A stretch of 64,000 bases of DNA from CAWBFD01 sp963788115 (GTDB lineage: Bacteria; Actinomycetota; Thermoleophilia; Solirubrobacterales; 70-9). The stretch covers positions 186,001-250,000 of the forward strand of contig CAWBFD010000004.1 in NCBI GenBank assembly GCA_963788115.1. Direction: 5' to 3'. This document shows, piece after piece, positions 39,442-48,224 of this stretch. Within the stretch, counting starts at the first letter, position 1. Each line of letters starts with the position of its first letter. The notes under the pieces were generated by a model. That model saw only the letters and a program-made list of their open reading frames with translations. It made no database searches and had not been told where the DNA came from. The translations under genes and the position numbers were made by a program.

Positions 39442-41178
39442 CTAGGCCCGCGTTCGCTTGCGCAGCTTGGAGAACTCGCGCCAGGTCCGGGTGTTCGCGA
39501 CCTGCTCCGCGGTGAGCCATGCGCGCCGGGCGGTCGCGATCCCGTACACGACGTTCTCGAGCGTTGCGACCCGATGGGCGTCGGTGTTCACGCAGATCTG
39601 CACGCCGGCCTCGGCGGCCAGGCGTGCATGGCGCTCGGAGAGGTCGCGCCGGTTCGGGTTGCCGTTGATCTCGAGCATCGTGCCCGTCCGCACCGCGGCC
39701 TCGATCACCTGCTCGACGTCGATGTCGTACGGGTCGCGCCTCAGGATCAGCCGTCCGCTCAGATGGCCGATGCAGTCGACCAGTGGATGCTCGGTGGCCG
39801 CGGTCACCCGCTCGGTCATTTCCCGCTCCGACATCCGGAACGAGGTGTGGACGCTCGCGATCACCCAGTCCAGCTGCCCGAGCAGGTCGTCGGGGTAATC
39901 GAGCGAGCCGTCGGAGAGGATGTTGACCTCGGACCCGGCGAGCACCCGGAAGCGCCGTCCGCGGAGCCGCTCGTTTAGCTCGCGCACCTCTTCGATGCGG
40001 CGTTCGAGCGCGTCGGGTGGGACGTCGTTGCCGAAGCCGTGGCTGGCGGAGTGGTCGGTCACGGCGAAGTAGGCGTAGCCGCGGCCTCGCGCCGCCTCGG
40101 CCATCTCTTCGAGCGTGTTGTGGCCGTCGGAGAGCGTCGTGTGCGAGTGGAGGTCCCCGCGAAGGTCGTCGATCGAAACCAGCTCGGGCAACTCGTCCGC
40201 CGCCGCGACGGCGATCTCACCGGTGCCCTCGCGCAGCTCGGGCTCGATGTAGGCGAGGCCCAGCCGCTCATACACCTCGGCCTCGGTGGCACAGCGCGCC
40301 ACCTTTCCCGACTCGCTGTCGGTGATCCCGTGCTCGGACACGGACAGTCCCGTCGCCACCGCTCGCTCCCGCAGCTGGATGTTGTGCTCGGCCGAGCCGG
40401 TGAAGTGCTGCAGCAGGTTTCCGTATGCATCGGGCGCGACGATCCTCAGGTCGACCTTGATCCCGTTGTGGGTGATCACGCGGGTCCCGGACTCGCCGGC
40501 CGTACCCGCCTGGGCTACCAGTCGATGCTCGTTCAGCGCTTGGGCGAGGGCCGTCGGATCGGCCGCCGTCGCGATCAGGTCGATGTCCTTGCAGGTCTCC
40601 GCCAGCCGGCGGGCCGATCCGGCCACCTCGACCGCGTCGGCGGCAGGGTGCCCCCGAAGATCGCTTGCCAGCGTCTCGGCCACCGGCAGGACCTCGGACA
40701 GCAGGAGACGCTCGGTTGGGCCCTCGGTCTCCAGGCGCGAGAGCGCGGCCAGCACGTTCTCCTCCACCTTCGGCCCCAGCCCCTTGATGTCGCGAATCCG
40801 CTCGTCCTCGGCGGCGGCGCGAAGCTCTTCGAGGGTCGAGATCCCGAGCTCGTCGAAGAGGCGCCGGGCGGTCTTCGCCCCAAGCCCGGGGATGCGCGTG
40901 ACCTCGACCAGGGTGGCGGGGAACTTCGCCTTCAGCTTGCCCGCGGCGGGGATCTCGCCGGTGTCCAGCAGGTCGACGATCTTCTGCTCGAGCGTCTTCC
41001 CGATCCCGGGGAGCTCGGTCGCGCGTCCGGCCCGAGCGAGCTCGGCGACGGAGACGGGGGTGTCCCGGATCACCCGCGCCGCCTCGCGGTAGGCGAGCAC
41101 GCGGTAGCGAACCGCGCCGTCGAGCTCGTACAGCGTGGCCAGCTCGGTCATCGCATCGGCGATCTCGGCGTTTCGCAC
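39442..41178 (-). CDS. polX: DNA polymerase/3'-5' exonuclease PolX
   Basis: 578-residue family X repair polymerase. Helix-hairpin-helix regions ATELPGIGKTLEQKIVDLL and LTRIPGLGAKTARRLFDELG-like RIPGLGAKTARRLFDELG, then the nucleotidyltransferase palm (VEVAGSARRLAETCKDIDLI, with the GS and D-x-D catalytic pattern, and IKVDLRIV), and a C-terminal PHP exonuclease domain (DLHSHTTLSDGHNTLEEM, VTDHS, GSEVNIL, NTDAHR). GTG at 41178 was chosen because homologues begin (M)RNAEIADAM; a GTG at 41199 would add seven residues. Divergent from the glycosyltransferase gene. Confidence 0.92.
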   Translation of the reverse strand: MRNAEIADAMTELATLYELDGAVRYRVLAYREAARVIRDTPVSVAELARAGRATELPGIGKTLEQKIVDLLDTGEIPAAGKLKAKFPATLVEVTRIPGLGAKTARRLFDELGISTLEELRAAAEDERIRDIKGLGPKVEENVLAALSRLETEGPTERLLLSEVLPVAETLASDLRGHPAADAVEVAGSARRLAETCKDIDLIATAADPTALAQALNEHRLVAQAGTAGESGTRVITHNGIKVDLRIVAPDAYGNLLQHFTGSAEHNIQLRERAVATGLSVSEHGITDSESGKVARCATEAEVYERLGLAYIEPELREGTGEIAVAAADELPELVSIDDLRGDLHSHTTLSDGHNTLEEMAEAARGRGYAYFAVTDHSASHGFGNDVPPDALERRIEEVRELNERLRGRRFRVLAGSEVNILSDGSLDYPDDLLGQLDWVIASVHTSFRMSEREMTERVTAATEHPLVDCIGHLSGRLILRRDPYDIDVEQVIEAAVRTGTMLEINGNPNRRDLSERHARLAAEAGVQICVNTDAHRVATLENVVYGIATARRAWLTAEQVANTRTWREFSKLRKRTRA

Positions 41179-41257
41179 GAAGCACCATCTAAACAGCACC
41201 AGCCAGTCGCCTCGCCTTTCGGGCTCGGCGACAGTGACCTGTCTCTAGATTGCATGC

Positions 41258-41977
41258 GTGTCTGAGAACCGCAACATCTGGCTCGTTCTTCCCACCTACA
41301 ACGAGGCCCACAACCTCGAACCGATCGTCAACGCCGCGCTGGAGCAGCTGCCGCGACCCCGCCGCTTGCTGGTGGTCGACGATTCCTCGCCCGACGGCAC
41401 CGGCGAGATCGCCGACCGTCTGGCCGCCGCGAATCCCGAGGTCGCGGTTCTCCACCGGACCCGCAAGCAGGGGCTCGGGCTCGCTTACCTCGCCGGCTTT
41501 CGGGAAGCCCTCGATGGCGGCGCGGACCTGGTCGTCCAGATGGACGCGGACTTCTCCCATGACCCCCGTGACCTTCCGCGGCTGCTCGCCGCGGCCGAAT
41601 CGGCCGATCTGGTCCTCGGCTCCCGATACGTCGATGGTGGCGGGGTCGAGGAATGGGGTGCGATCAGGCGCGCGGTCAGCCGTGGCGGCTCGGCCTACGC
41701 GCGCGCCGCGCTCGGGATCGAGGTGAGCGATCTCACCGGCGGCTACAAGGTGTGGCGCCGTGAGGCCCTGGAGGCGATCGACCTCGACTCGCTCGACTCG
41801 CAGGGCTACGCGTTCCAGGTCGAGACCACGTACAGGGCGGTCAAGGGCGGGTTCCGGGTGGTGGAGGTGCCGATCGTCTTCCGCGACCGCCGTGTCGGTC
41901 AGTCGAAGATGAGCGGTGCAATCATGCTGGAGGCAGCGCTTAGGGTCCCGGCGATGCGGCTACGGAAGCGACGCTAG
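41258..41977 (+). CDS. Polyprenol-phosphate mannosyltransferase-like GT2 glycosyltransferase
   Basis: 239-residue GT-A enzyme resembling the catalytic part of dolichol/polyprenol-phosphate mannose synthase, which loads mannose onto a lipid carrier at the inner face of the membrane. VLPTYNEAHNLEPIV and VVDDSSPDGTGEIAD (nucleotide site), QMDADFSHDPRDLP (metal-binding D-x-D), GSRYVDGGGVEEWG and YAFQVETTYRA with FRDRRVGQSKMS at the end are all typical. It lacks membrane helices, like actinobacterial Ppm1. The -10 TAGATT ends 6 bases before the GTG, implying a leaderless mRNA. Confidence 0.88.
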   Translation: MSENRNIWLVLPTYNEAHNLEPIVNAALEQLPRPRRLLVVDDSSPDGTGEIADRLAAANPEVAVLHRTRKQGLGLAYLAGFREALDGGADLVVQMDADFSHDPRDLPRLLAAAESADLVLGSRYVDGGGVEEWGAIRRAVSRGGSAYARAALGIEVSDLTGGYKVWRREALEAIDLDSLDSQGYAFQVETTYRAVKGGFRVVEVPIVFRDRRVGQSKMSGAIMLEAALRVPAMRLRKRR

Positions 41978-41996
41978 GAGTCGCCACTACAGTTTG

Positions 41997-42002
41997 TATA
42001 GT
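41997..42002 (+). promoter_or_regulatory. Candidate -10 element of trxA
   Basis: TATAGT within the dyad CACTA-cagtttgta-TAGTG (41985-42003), about 65 bases before the trxA start. No good -35 is seen, so it may need an activator or another sigma factor. Confidence 0.35.
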
Positions 42003-42067
42003 GATGCCAGCGGGCTCTAGGGAGGCCGAACAGGCGAGAGATTGAAGCGAGGATTGGAGTCAACGAA

Positions 42068-42394
42068 GTGACCGGCAAGCTCCCCGACGTGACCGACGGC
42101 ACCTTTCAGGCCGAGGTGATCGAGGCCGATTCCCCCGTCCTGGTCGACTTCTGGGCGCCGTGGTGCGGGCCATGCCGCGTTGTTCACCCGATCCTCGAGG
42201 AGATCGCGGCCGAGCGACAGGACATCCGCATCGTCAGCCTCAACGTGGACGACAACCAGCAGACCGCAGCCCGCTACGAGGTGCTCTCGATCCCCACCCT
42301 GATCCTGTTCAAGGACGGGGGCGAAGCCAAGCGCGTCATTGGCGCGATGCCGAAGCGCCGCCTCGAGGCGGAGCTCGAGCCGGTTCTCGCCTGA
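42068..42394 (+). CDS. trxA: Thioredoxin
   Basis: 108-residue cytosolic disulfide reductase. The redox motif WCGPC (C33, C36) is in VLVDFWAPWCGPCRVVHPIL, with the cis-Pro in VLSIPTLILFKDG and the final helix. The GTG start has GGAG nine bases upstream. A 90-base leader separates it from the glycosyltransferase gene. No reductase gene is nearby. Confidence 0.93.
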   Translation: MTGKLPDVTDGTFQAEVIEADSPVLVDFWAPWCGPCRVVHPILEEIAAERQDIRIVSLNVDDNQQTAARYEVLSIPTLILFKDGGEAKRVIGAMPKRRLEAELEPVLA

Positions 42395-42462
42395 CCTGAC
42401 GAGGCCCGTCGCTACTCGCTACGGCACCGGAACGTACGGCCCCCGACCGATAGGTTGCCGAC

Positions 42463-42645
42463 ATGCCTTACATCCACATCCACTGGTACGAGGGCCGCGA
42501 CGCTGAGCAGAAGGCCGAGCTGGCAAGGAGGATCACCGAGGCGATGGTCGAGGTGGGGAAGACCCCCGTTGATCACGTCTGGATCCGCTTCGACGACTCC
42601 CGCAAGGCCGACTGGGCGATGGGCGGCGAGCTTCAGGAGAAGTAA
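42463..42645 (+). CDS. 4-oxalocrotonate tautomerase family protein
   Basis: 60-residue tautomerase subunit. Pro1 (MPYIHIHWYEGRDAEQKAEL), the catalytic base after Met removal, is present; the TPVDHVWIRFDD block matches the family. Such proteins form hexamers and act on enols; the substrate is unknown. A -10 TAGGTT ends 6 bases before the ATG, so the mRNA is probably leaderless. Confidence 0.82.
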   Translation: MPYIHIHWYEGRDAEQKAELARRITEAMVEVGKTPVDHVWIRFDDSRKADWAMGGELQEK

Positions 42646-42666
42646 GTTCCACGTGCCCCTGCGGGG

Positions 42667-43323
42667 TCAGCCGACGCGCTCGATCGTCGCCCACTGAAGC
42701 TCGGCCAGGGAGCCCAGCTCCATCGCCGCCACTTCCAGCGCCTCCGGCTCGGGCGGGAAGTCCCGGTCTGGGATCGCGATCACCCGCATCCCCGCCGCGG
42801 CGCCCGCGCGGATCCCGTTGGTGGAGTCCTCGATCACGACGCACGTCCCCGGGTCGACGCCGACGAGCTCCGCCGCCCTCAGATAGACGTCGGGCGCCGG
42901 CTTCCCTCGCTCAACCTCCTCCGAGGAGACAGTCGCGCGGAACAGCGGGGCCAACCCGCTGAGCTCGAGCGCGAGGTCGATGAGGGGCCTGCTCGAGGAC
43001 GAGGCCAGGCCCAGGCTCCAGTGCCCCGCGAGCGCCGTGACCGCCTCGCGCGCGCCGGGCAGCAGCGGCAGCCGCTCGCGGAAGGCGCGCTCCATCCGGC
43101 CGATCACCTCGCTGACGATCCGCTCGGGCTCGAGCGGGACGCCCAGCGCCTCATGCATCCACGCCGACCACTCGGGGGTGCTCATCCCCATCATCTCGGT
43201 CTGCGCGTCGTCGCGCCAGCGCCCGCCCGACTCCAATGTGACCTCGCGGCGCGCGGCCTCCCAGGCGGGCTCGGAGTCGAGCAGCACGCCGTCCAGGTCG
43301 AAGATCACCGCCTCCACCGACAT
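42667..43323 (-). CDS. HAD-superfamily hydrolase (beta-phosphoglucomutase-like)
   Basis: 218-residue HAD subfamily IA protein: motif I FDLDGVLLDSEPAW (nucleophile Asp), cap helices, LASSSSRP (motif II), KPAPDVYLRAAELVGVDPG with the motif III Lys and VIEDSTNGIRAGAAAGM (motif IV). Resembles phosphatases and mutases acting on sugar phosphates. The ATG at 43323 starts right at the domain. It lies 13 bases beyond the ileS stop on the same strand, so co-transcription is likely. Confidence 0.87.
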   Translation of the reverse strand: MSVEAVIFDLDGVLLDSEPAWEAARREVTLESGGRWRDDAQTEMMGMSTPEWSAWMHEALGVPLEPERIVSEVIGRMERAFRERLPLLPGAREAVTALAGHWSLGLASSSSRPLIDLALELSGLAPLFRATVSSEEVERGKPAPDVYLRAAELVGVDPGTCVVIEDSTNGIRAGAAAGMRVIAIPDRDFPPEPEALEVAAMELGSLAELQWATIERVG

Positions 43324-43336
43324 CGGCCGGCGCAGC

Positions 43337-46300
43337 TTAGGCCCGTTGGACCGCGATTCGCAGCTCGCGACCCTCGATCGTTGCCCCTGTCGGGAGGGCA
43401 CTGTCGTCGTAGGCGACCGACGTCGCCAGGGTCTCGCCGGCGATGTACTCCTCGTGCGTGCGCGCGGCCTCGAGCAGCTCGTCGGCGCCCCCCAGCCGCA
43501 GCGCGATCCGGTCGCTGACCTCGAGCCCGGCGTCCTTGCGCGCGGCCTGGACCGCGTGCACGATCTCGCGCGCGAGCCCCTCACGTCGCAGCTCGTCGTC
43601 GAGCTCGGTCGAGAGGGCTACGGCGCGGCCCGCCTCGGTCTCGACCTCGTAGCCGTCCAGCGGCTGCATCACCAGACTGACGTCGTCGGGGCCGATCTGG
43701 TGCTCGTGCCCGTCGACGTTGACCCCGAGCGAGCGCTCGCCGCGGACGACCTCGGCCACGTGCGCGGGATCGAGGGCCTCGACGGCCGCCGCCGCCTTCG
43801 GCATCTGCTTGCCGAAGCGGGGACCCAGCGTGCGGTAGTTCGGCTTGACCTCATAGCGGACCAGCTCCGCCTCGTCGGAGACGAACTCGAGCTCCTTCAC
43901 GTTGAGCTCGGCCCGCACCAGCTCCGCCATCGATTCGATCGCCTCGCGTTCACCGCCCTGGGCGACGATCACGGCCTGCCGCAGCGGCTGTCGCATCTTG
44001 ACCGCGGCCTGTGCACGGGCGGCGCGGCCAAGCTCGACCGCCCGACGGACGGCCTCCACGCGCCGCTCGAGCTCGGGGTCGTGGCGGTCCTGGTCGGGGT
44101 CCGGGAAGGGGGCGAGATGCACGGAGTCTGGCGCGCCGTCGAGGGCATCGGCGGCGCCGCCGACGAGGTTGAGGTAGATCTCGTCGGCGAGAAACGGGAC
44201 GAACGGCGCCAGGAGCTTCGACAGCTCGACCAGGCAGTGCCTGAGGGTGCCGAACGCGGCGCGGTCACCCTCCCAGAAGCGACGGCGGGAGAGTCTCACG
44301 TACCAGTTGGAGAGCTCGTCGACGAAAGCCGCGATCTCGCGCCCGGCGCCGGTGCAGTCGTAGGCGTCCATGTGCTCGACGACGGCCGTATTCACAGCCG
44401 CGAGGCGTGACAACGCCCAACGATCCAGCTCTTGGCCTGGTCCGGGGGCGGCGGGGTCTCGATCGATCGGCGGTAATGGCAGCTCGTCCGTCGGGTCGAG
44501 CCCGTCCGCATTCGCGTACAGCACCCAGAACGAGTACGTGTTCCACAGCGTGGTGAAGAACCCGTGGACCGCCTCGCCCACGGTCTCGGTCGAGAACCGG
44601 TACCCGGCCCACGGCTGCTGGGCGGCCAGGAAGTACCAGCGGAAGGCGTCGGCGCCGTGGCGCTCGATCACGTCCCACGGATCGACGATGTTTCCCAGGC
44701 TCTTCGACATCTTCCGCCCCTCGGGGTCGGCGATCAGGCCGAGCACGACGCAGTTGCGGTAGCTGGAGCGGTCGAAGAGGAGGGTCGAGATCGCGAGCAG
44801 CGAGTAGAACCACCCTCGGGTCTGATCCACCGCCTCCGAGATGAAGTCCGCCGGGAAGCGGGACTCGAACTGCTCGGAGTTCTCGAACGGATGGTGGAAC
44901 TGGGCGAACGGCATCGAGCCCGAGTCCCACCAGGCGTCGATCGTCACCGGAACCCGGCGCATCTCATCACCGCAGGACTCGCAGCGAAGCGTCACCTCGT
45001 CGATGTAGGGGCGGTGGAGGTCGTCAGGGACCTCGCCGCCGCGCTCGCGCAGGTCGGCGAGCGAGCCGGCGCAGAACCGCTCCTCGCAGCCCTCGCCCTG
45101 GCATTCCCAGATCGGGAGCGGCGTGCCCCAGTAGCGCTCGCGGGAGAGGGCCCAGTCCTGGTTGCCCTCGAGCCACTTGCCCATCCGCCCGTGCTTGATG
45201 TGCTCGGGTTGCCAGCCGATCCTCTCGTTCTCGGCCAGCATCCGATCGCGGACGTCGGTCGTGCGCACGTACCAACTGGACTTCGCGTAATAGAGCAGCG
45301 GGGTCCCGCAGCGCCAGCAATGCGGGTACGCGTGCTCGTAGGTCTCGCTGCGGAAGAGCTTGGCGCGGTCGCGCAGGGCATCGACGATGTCGGGGTCGGC
45401 GTCCTTGACGAACCGTCCGGCGTAGTCGGTGATTCGCTCGTCAAAGGTGCCGTCCGGCTTCACCGGGTTCTGCAGGGTGATCCCGTATTGCTCGCCGAGC
45501 CGGAAGTCATCCTCGCCGAAGGCGATCGCGGTGTGCACCAGGCCGGTGCCCTCCTCGGTGGAGACGAAGTCGGCCTCGAGCACCGTGTGGCCACGGGGGC
45601 CGTAGTCGGTGATGAAGTCGAACGGCGGCTCGTAGCGGGTCCCGGCGAGCGCCGAGCCGGGAATCCGGGCGAGCACCTCGGCGCCCTCCCCCAGCACTCG
45701 CTCGACCAGGGCGGCCGCGACGATCAGGACCTCGTCGGCGCCGGCCGGGCGCGCCCGGACGTACTCGATCTCCGGGCCGACGGCGACGGCGGCGTTCGAG
45801 ATCAGCGTCCACGGCGTGGTCGTCCAGACCAGCAGCGCATCCCCCGGCTGAACTGGGGACTCGGGGATCTCGTCCGACGGCGCCGGCTCCAGCACCGGCA
45901 GCCGCACGTACACGGACGGGTCCTCGACGTCCTCGTACCCGAGGGCGACCTCGTGCGAGGAGAGCGCGGTGCCGCACCGGGGGCAGTAGGGGACGACCTT
46001 GTGCCCGTGGTAGAGGCGACCGTCGTCCCACACCTTGCGCAGCGACCACCACACCGACTCGATGTAGTCGTTGGTGAGCGTGTGGTAGGCGTCGTCCAGA
46101 TCGATCCAGAAGCCGATCCGCGCCGTGAGCCGGTTCCAGTCCTCGACATACTCGAACACCGACTCCCGGCAGCGCTGGTTGAACTCGGCGATCCCGTAGG
46201 CCTCGATCTCGGCCTTGGAGGAGATCCCGAGCTGGCGCTCGACCTCCAGCTCGACCGGAAGCCCGTGACAGTCCCATCCCGCTTTGCGCGGGACCAGGTA

Positions 46301-46534
46301 GCCGCGCATGGTGCGATAGCGGGGGTAGATGTCCTTGAATACCCGCGAGAGCACGTGGTGCGCGCCGGGGCGGCCGTTGGCGGTAGGCGGCCCCTCGTAG
46401 AAGCTCCAGACCTCGGCACCCTCCCGCTGCGCGAGCGAGCGGTGGAACACGTCCCGTTCGTGCCAGCGCCCGAGGATGCGCTCCTCGAGCGCGGGAAACG
46501 ACTGCCGTGTGTCGACCGGGCGGTATCCGGGCAT
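43337..46534 (-). CDS. ileS: Isoleucyl-tRNA synthetase, archaeal/eukaryotic type
   Basis: 1065-residue class I synthetase that charges tRNA-Ile. HIGH region reads PTANGRPGAHHVLSRVFKD, the editing (CP1) domain is in the middle, and GRKMSKSLGNIVDPWDVIE is the KMSKS loop. The length, the GRPGAHH form of HIGH and the C-terminal domain without a zinc-binding Cys cluster at the end fit the IleS2 type found in archaea, eukaryotes and some bacteria, a type known to be little affected by mupirocin. One internal Cys cluster (CWRCGTPLLYY; CQGEGCEERF) is visible. Start ATG at 46534. Confidence 0.93.
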   Translation of the reverse strand: MPGYRPVDTRQSFPALEERILGRWHERDVFHRSLAQREGAEVWSFYEGPPTANGRPGAHHVLSRVFKDIYPRYRTMRGYLVPRKAGWDCHGLPVELEVERQLGISSKAEIEAYGIAEFNQRCRESVFEYVEDWNRLTARIGFWIDLDDAYHTLTNDYIESVWWSLRKVWDDGRLYHGHKVVPYCPRCGTALSSHEVALGYEDVEDPSVYVRLPVLEPAPSDEIPESPVQPGDALLVWTTTPWTLISNAAVAVGPEIEYVRARPAGADEVLIVAAALVERVLGEGAEVLARIPGSALAGTRYEPPFDFITDYGPRGHTVLEADFVSTEEGTGLVHTAIAFGEDDFRLGEQYGITLQNPVKPDGTFDERITDYAGRFVKDADPDIVDALRDRAKLFRSETYEHAYPHCWRCGTPLLYYAKSSWYVRTTDVRDRMLAENERIGWQPEHIKHGRMGKWLEGNQDWALSRERYWGTPLPIWECQGEGCEERFCAGSLADLRERGGEVPDDLHRPYIDEVTLRCESCGDEMRRVPVTIDAWWDSGSMPFAQFHHPFENSEQFESRFPADFISEAVDQTRGWFYSLLAISTLLFDRSSYRNCVVLGLIADPEGRKMSKSLGNIVDPWDVIERHGADAFRWYFLAAQQPWAGYRFSTETVGEAVHGFFTTLWNTYSFWVLYANADGLDPTDELPLPPIDRDPAAPGPGQELDRWALSRLAAVNTAVVEHMDAYDCTGAGREIAAFVDELSNWYVRLSRRRFWEGDRAAFGTLRHCLVELSKLLAPFVPFLADEIYLNLVGGAADALDGAPDSVHLAPFPDPDQDRHDPELERRVEAVRRAVELGRAARAQAAVKMRQPLRQAVIVAQGGEREAIESMAELVRAELNVKELEFVSDEAELVRYEVKPNYRTLGPRFGKQMPKAAAAVEALDPAHVAEVVRGERSLGVNVDGHEHQIGPDDVSLVMQPLDGYEVETEAGRAVALSTELDDELRREGLAREIVHAVQAARKDAGLEVSDRIALRLGGADELLEAARTHEEYIAGETLATSVAYDDSALPTGATIEGRELRIAVQRA

Positions 46535-46587
46535 GGGCGGGTGATTCTAGGCGCGCCCAGGCCGTTCCCCGGGTGCGTTGCAGGCCT

Positions 46588-47085
46588 CTAGACGTCCCGT
46601 AGGCCGGAGACGACCAGGGCGACCGCGACCACCAGTTGCAGCGCGGCCAGGAACCGCGCGGCGAGCGCCATCGGCTCGCGCTGACGGACGAGGGTTGCGA
46701 TCACGATCACGGGGAGGACCACCCCCGCCGCGCCGAGGACCCTGCCCACGCCCTCGTCGGCCGCGAGGGAGATCGCGAGGCAGGCCAGCTCCGGGGTGAC
46801 GAGGACGGCCGCGAACGGCCCCGGCGGCACGTACGGCCACACCAGCGGCCGCACGCCGGTGATCAAGAGCACGATGCCGGCCGCGATCCGGAAGGACTCC
46901 GGGCTGATCGCGAGCGCGTCGAGCAGGTCGTCCGCGAAGAGGGCGCTCAGCGCGATGAGGACGATGCCCGCCAGCAGGGCGACGGCCAGGTTCCGCGGCC
47001 CAGGGCGGGCGGCCTGGCATGCGAGCCCGACGCGCCCCGCGTTGGTCGTCGCCAGGAGCGCGGCGACCATGAACCCGAAGCTCAA
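46588..47085 (-). CDS. Small MarC-like membrane protein
   Basis: 165 residues, five or six hydrophobic segments (MVAALLATTNAG, LAVALLAGIVLIALSALFA, ISPESFRIAAGIVLLITGVRP, AAGVVLPVIVIATLV, LVVAVALVVSG). The block LAISPESFRIAAGIVLLITG resembles MarC family proteins, but sequence similarity by eye is weak. TTG at 47085 overlaps the upstream stop (TTGA), the coupling seen elsewhere here; ATG at 47070 is the alternative. No function can be assigned. Confidence 0.55.
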   Translation of the reverse strand: MSFGFMVAALLATTNAGRVGLACQAARPGPRNLAVALLAGIVLIALSALFADDLLDALAISPESFRIAAGIVLLITGVRPLVWPYVPPGPFAAVLVTPELACLAISLAADEGVGRVLGAAGVVLPVIVIATLVRQREPMALAARFLAALQLVVAVALVVSGLRDV

Positions 47086-48224
47086 CGGAGGACCTCGTTG
47101 GCGCCGAGGAGCGCGGATACCGCATGCTGCTGGTCGTCCATCTGCGTATAGCTATCGGAGAACCAGGCGCCTCGTGCCTGGGGGTTGGGGTCTCCCGCCG
47201 GGACCTGCCGATCGATGAGGATCCCCGCCAGACAGGTGCTGCGATCGCCGAGGTCGTCACGGAGGTCGGAGAGCCTTGGGTCCGAGCCCGCGAGCTGCCA
47301 CAGCGCGGCCGTCGCCTCGCCGATCGTGCCGAGCTTCGAGCCCGATTCCACGATCGGATTGAGCGCGCCATCGGTGTGCTGCGACTCGAACCGAGTCAGG
47401 AAGCCGAAGTAGCCCGCCAGCCAGCGCGCGTACTCGGCCTCGACATCGGTCAGCCCGGCCGGCGCCAGCTCGGCCAGGCCGTACGACGCCCAGTGATCCG
47501 GCTGGCGGAGCGCATAGCCCTCGGCCCGGTCACGGCGGGTCGCCAGGTATTCGGCCGTGCGATGCGCGGGCTGCTCCCAACCCTCCCCGGGAAAGGCCCG
47601 GTGCATGAGCGCGAACGCGTAGAGCACCTCGCCGGTCGAGAACTGACCGAACACGCCGGGGACGCTCCGCTCGGTCGCGGGATCCCAGTACTGGAGGACG
47701 CTCCCGTCGGCCTGCTGCTGCGCCAGCAGGAACCGCCCGATTCGCCGCGACAGCAGGTCGTAGCGCTCATCCCCGGTTGCCCGCCGTCGATGCACGAGTG
47801 CCGCGAGGAGGAGCGCGTTCGCACCGGCGCTCGGGATTTCGCCTGGGGGGTCGAAGGCGGTCCACCCGTCCTCGCGGATGAGGTTGTCCCGGACGTACCG
47901 CAGGCCCGCATCGGCGGAGCCGATGCGCCTGGCCCGGTACAGGGCGTAAAGGACGCCGGCGTGGCGGGTGTTGTTGTAGTCCGCCGACACCTCGTCCGTG
48001 TCGGAGAAGTAGCCGTAGAGGAACCGACCATCGTCCCGCTGCCCTCGCACGAGCCAGGCCGCACCGGCGTCGATCGCAGCCCGGACCTCCGGCGCGCTGA
48101 CCGGCGGGCACGACTCCGCTGGCACCACGGCGACGCGCAGGATCACTGCGACGACCCCCCAGAGCACGACCTGGCCGATGAACCAGCGGCGATGTTGAGG
48201 TTGCCTCAAAACCCCCCCGCGCAC
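47082..48224 (-). CDS. Membrane-anchored (alpha/alpha) toroid protein, terpene-cyclase/epimerase-like fold
   Basis: 380 residues. One N-terminal hydrophobic segment (FIGQVVLWGVVAVILRVAVV, about 15-35) anchors a long outer domain rich in paired helices with motifs of the six-hairpin class: GAAWLVRGQRDDGRFLYGY, DYNNTRHAGVLYALYRA, ANALLLAALVHRR, QQADGSVLQYWDP, STGEVLYAFALMHRA. These resemble squalene-cyclase or D-glucuronyl C5-epimerase-like barrels that work on polysaccharides or lipids. No catalytic DXDD is seen. The GTG at 48224 is uncertain because the palindromic element 48197-48361 overlaps the 5' end; TTG 48209 is possible. Confidence 0.6.
   Translation of the reverse strand: MRGGVLRQPQHRRWFIGQVVLWGVVAVILRVAVVPAESCPPVSAPEVRAAIDAGAAWLVRGQRDDGRFLYGYFSDTDEVSADYNNTRHAGVLYALYRARRIGSADAGLRYVRDNLIREDGWTAFDPPGEIPSAGANALLLAALVHRRRATGDERYDLLSRRIGRFLLAQQQADGSVLQYWDPATERSVPGVFGQFSTGEVLYAFALMHRAFPGEGWEQPAHRTAEYLATRRDRAEGYALRQPDHWASYGLAELAPAGLTDVEAEYARWLAGYFGFLTRFESQHTDGALNPIVESGSKLGTIGEATAALWQLAGSDPRLSDLRDDLGDRSTCLAGILIDRQVPAGDPNPQARGAWFSDSYTQMDDQQHAVSALLGANEVLR

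Noticed and set aside
44564..46591. 675-codon open frame antisense to ileS
   Set aside because: Shadow frame with no domain; ileS on the other strand carries HIGH and KMSKS motifs.
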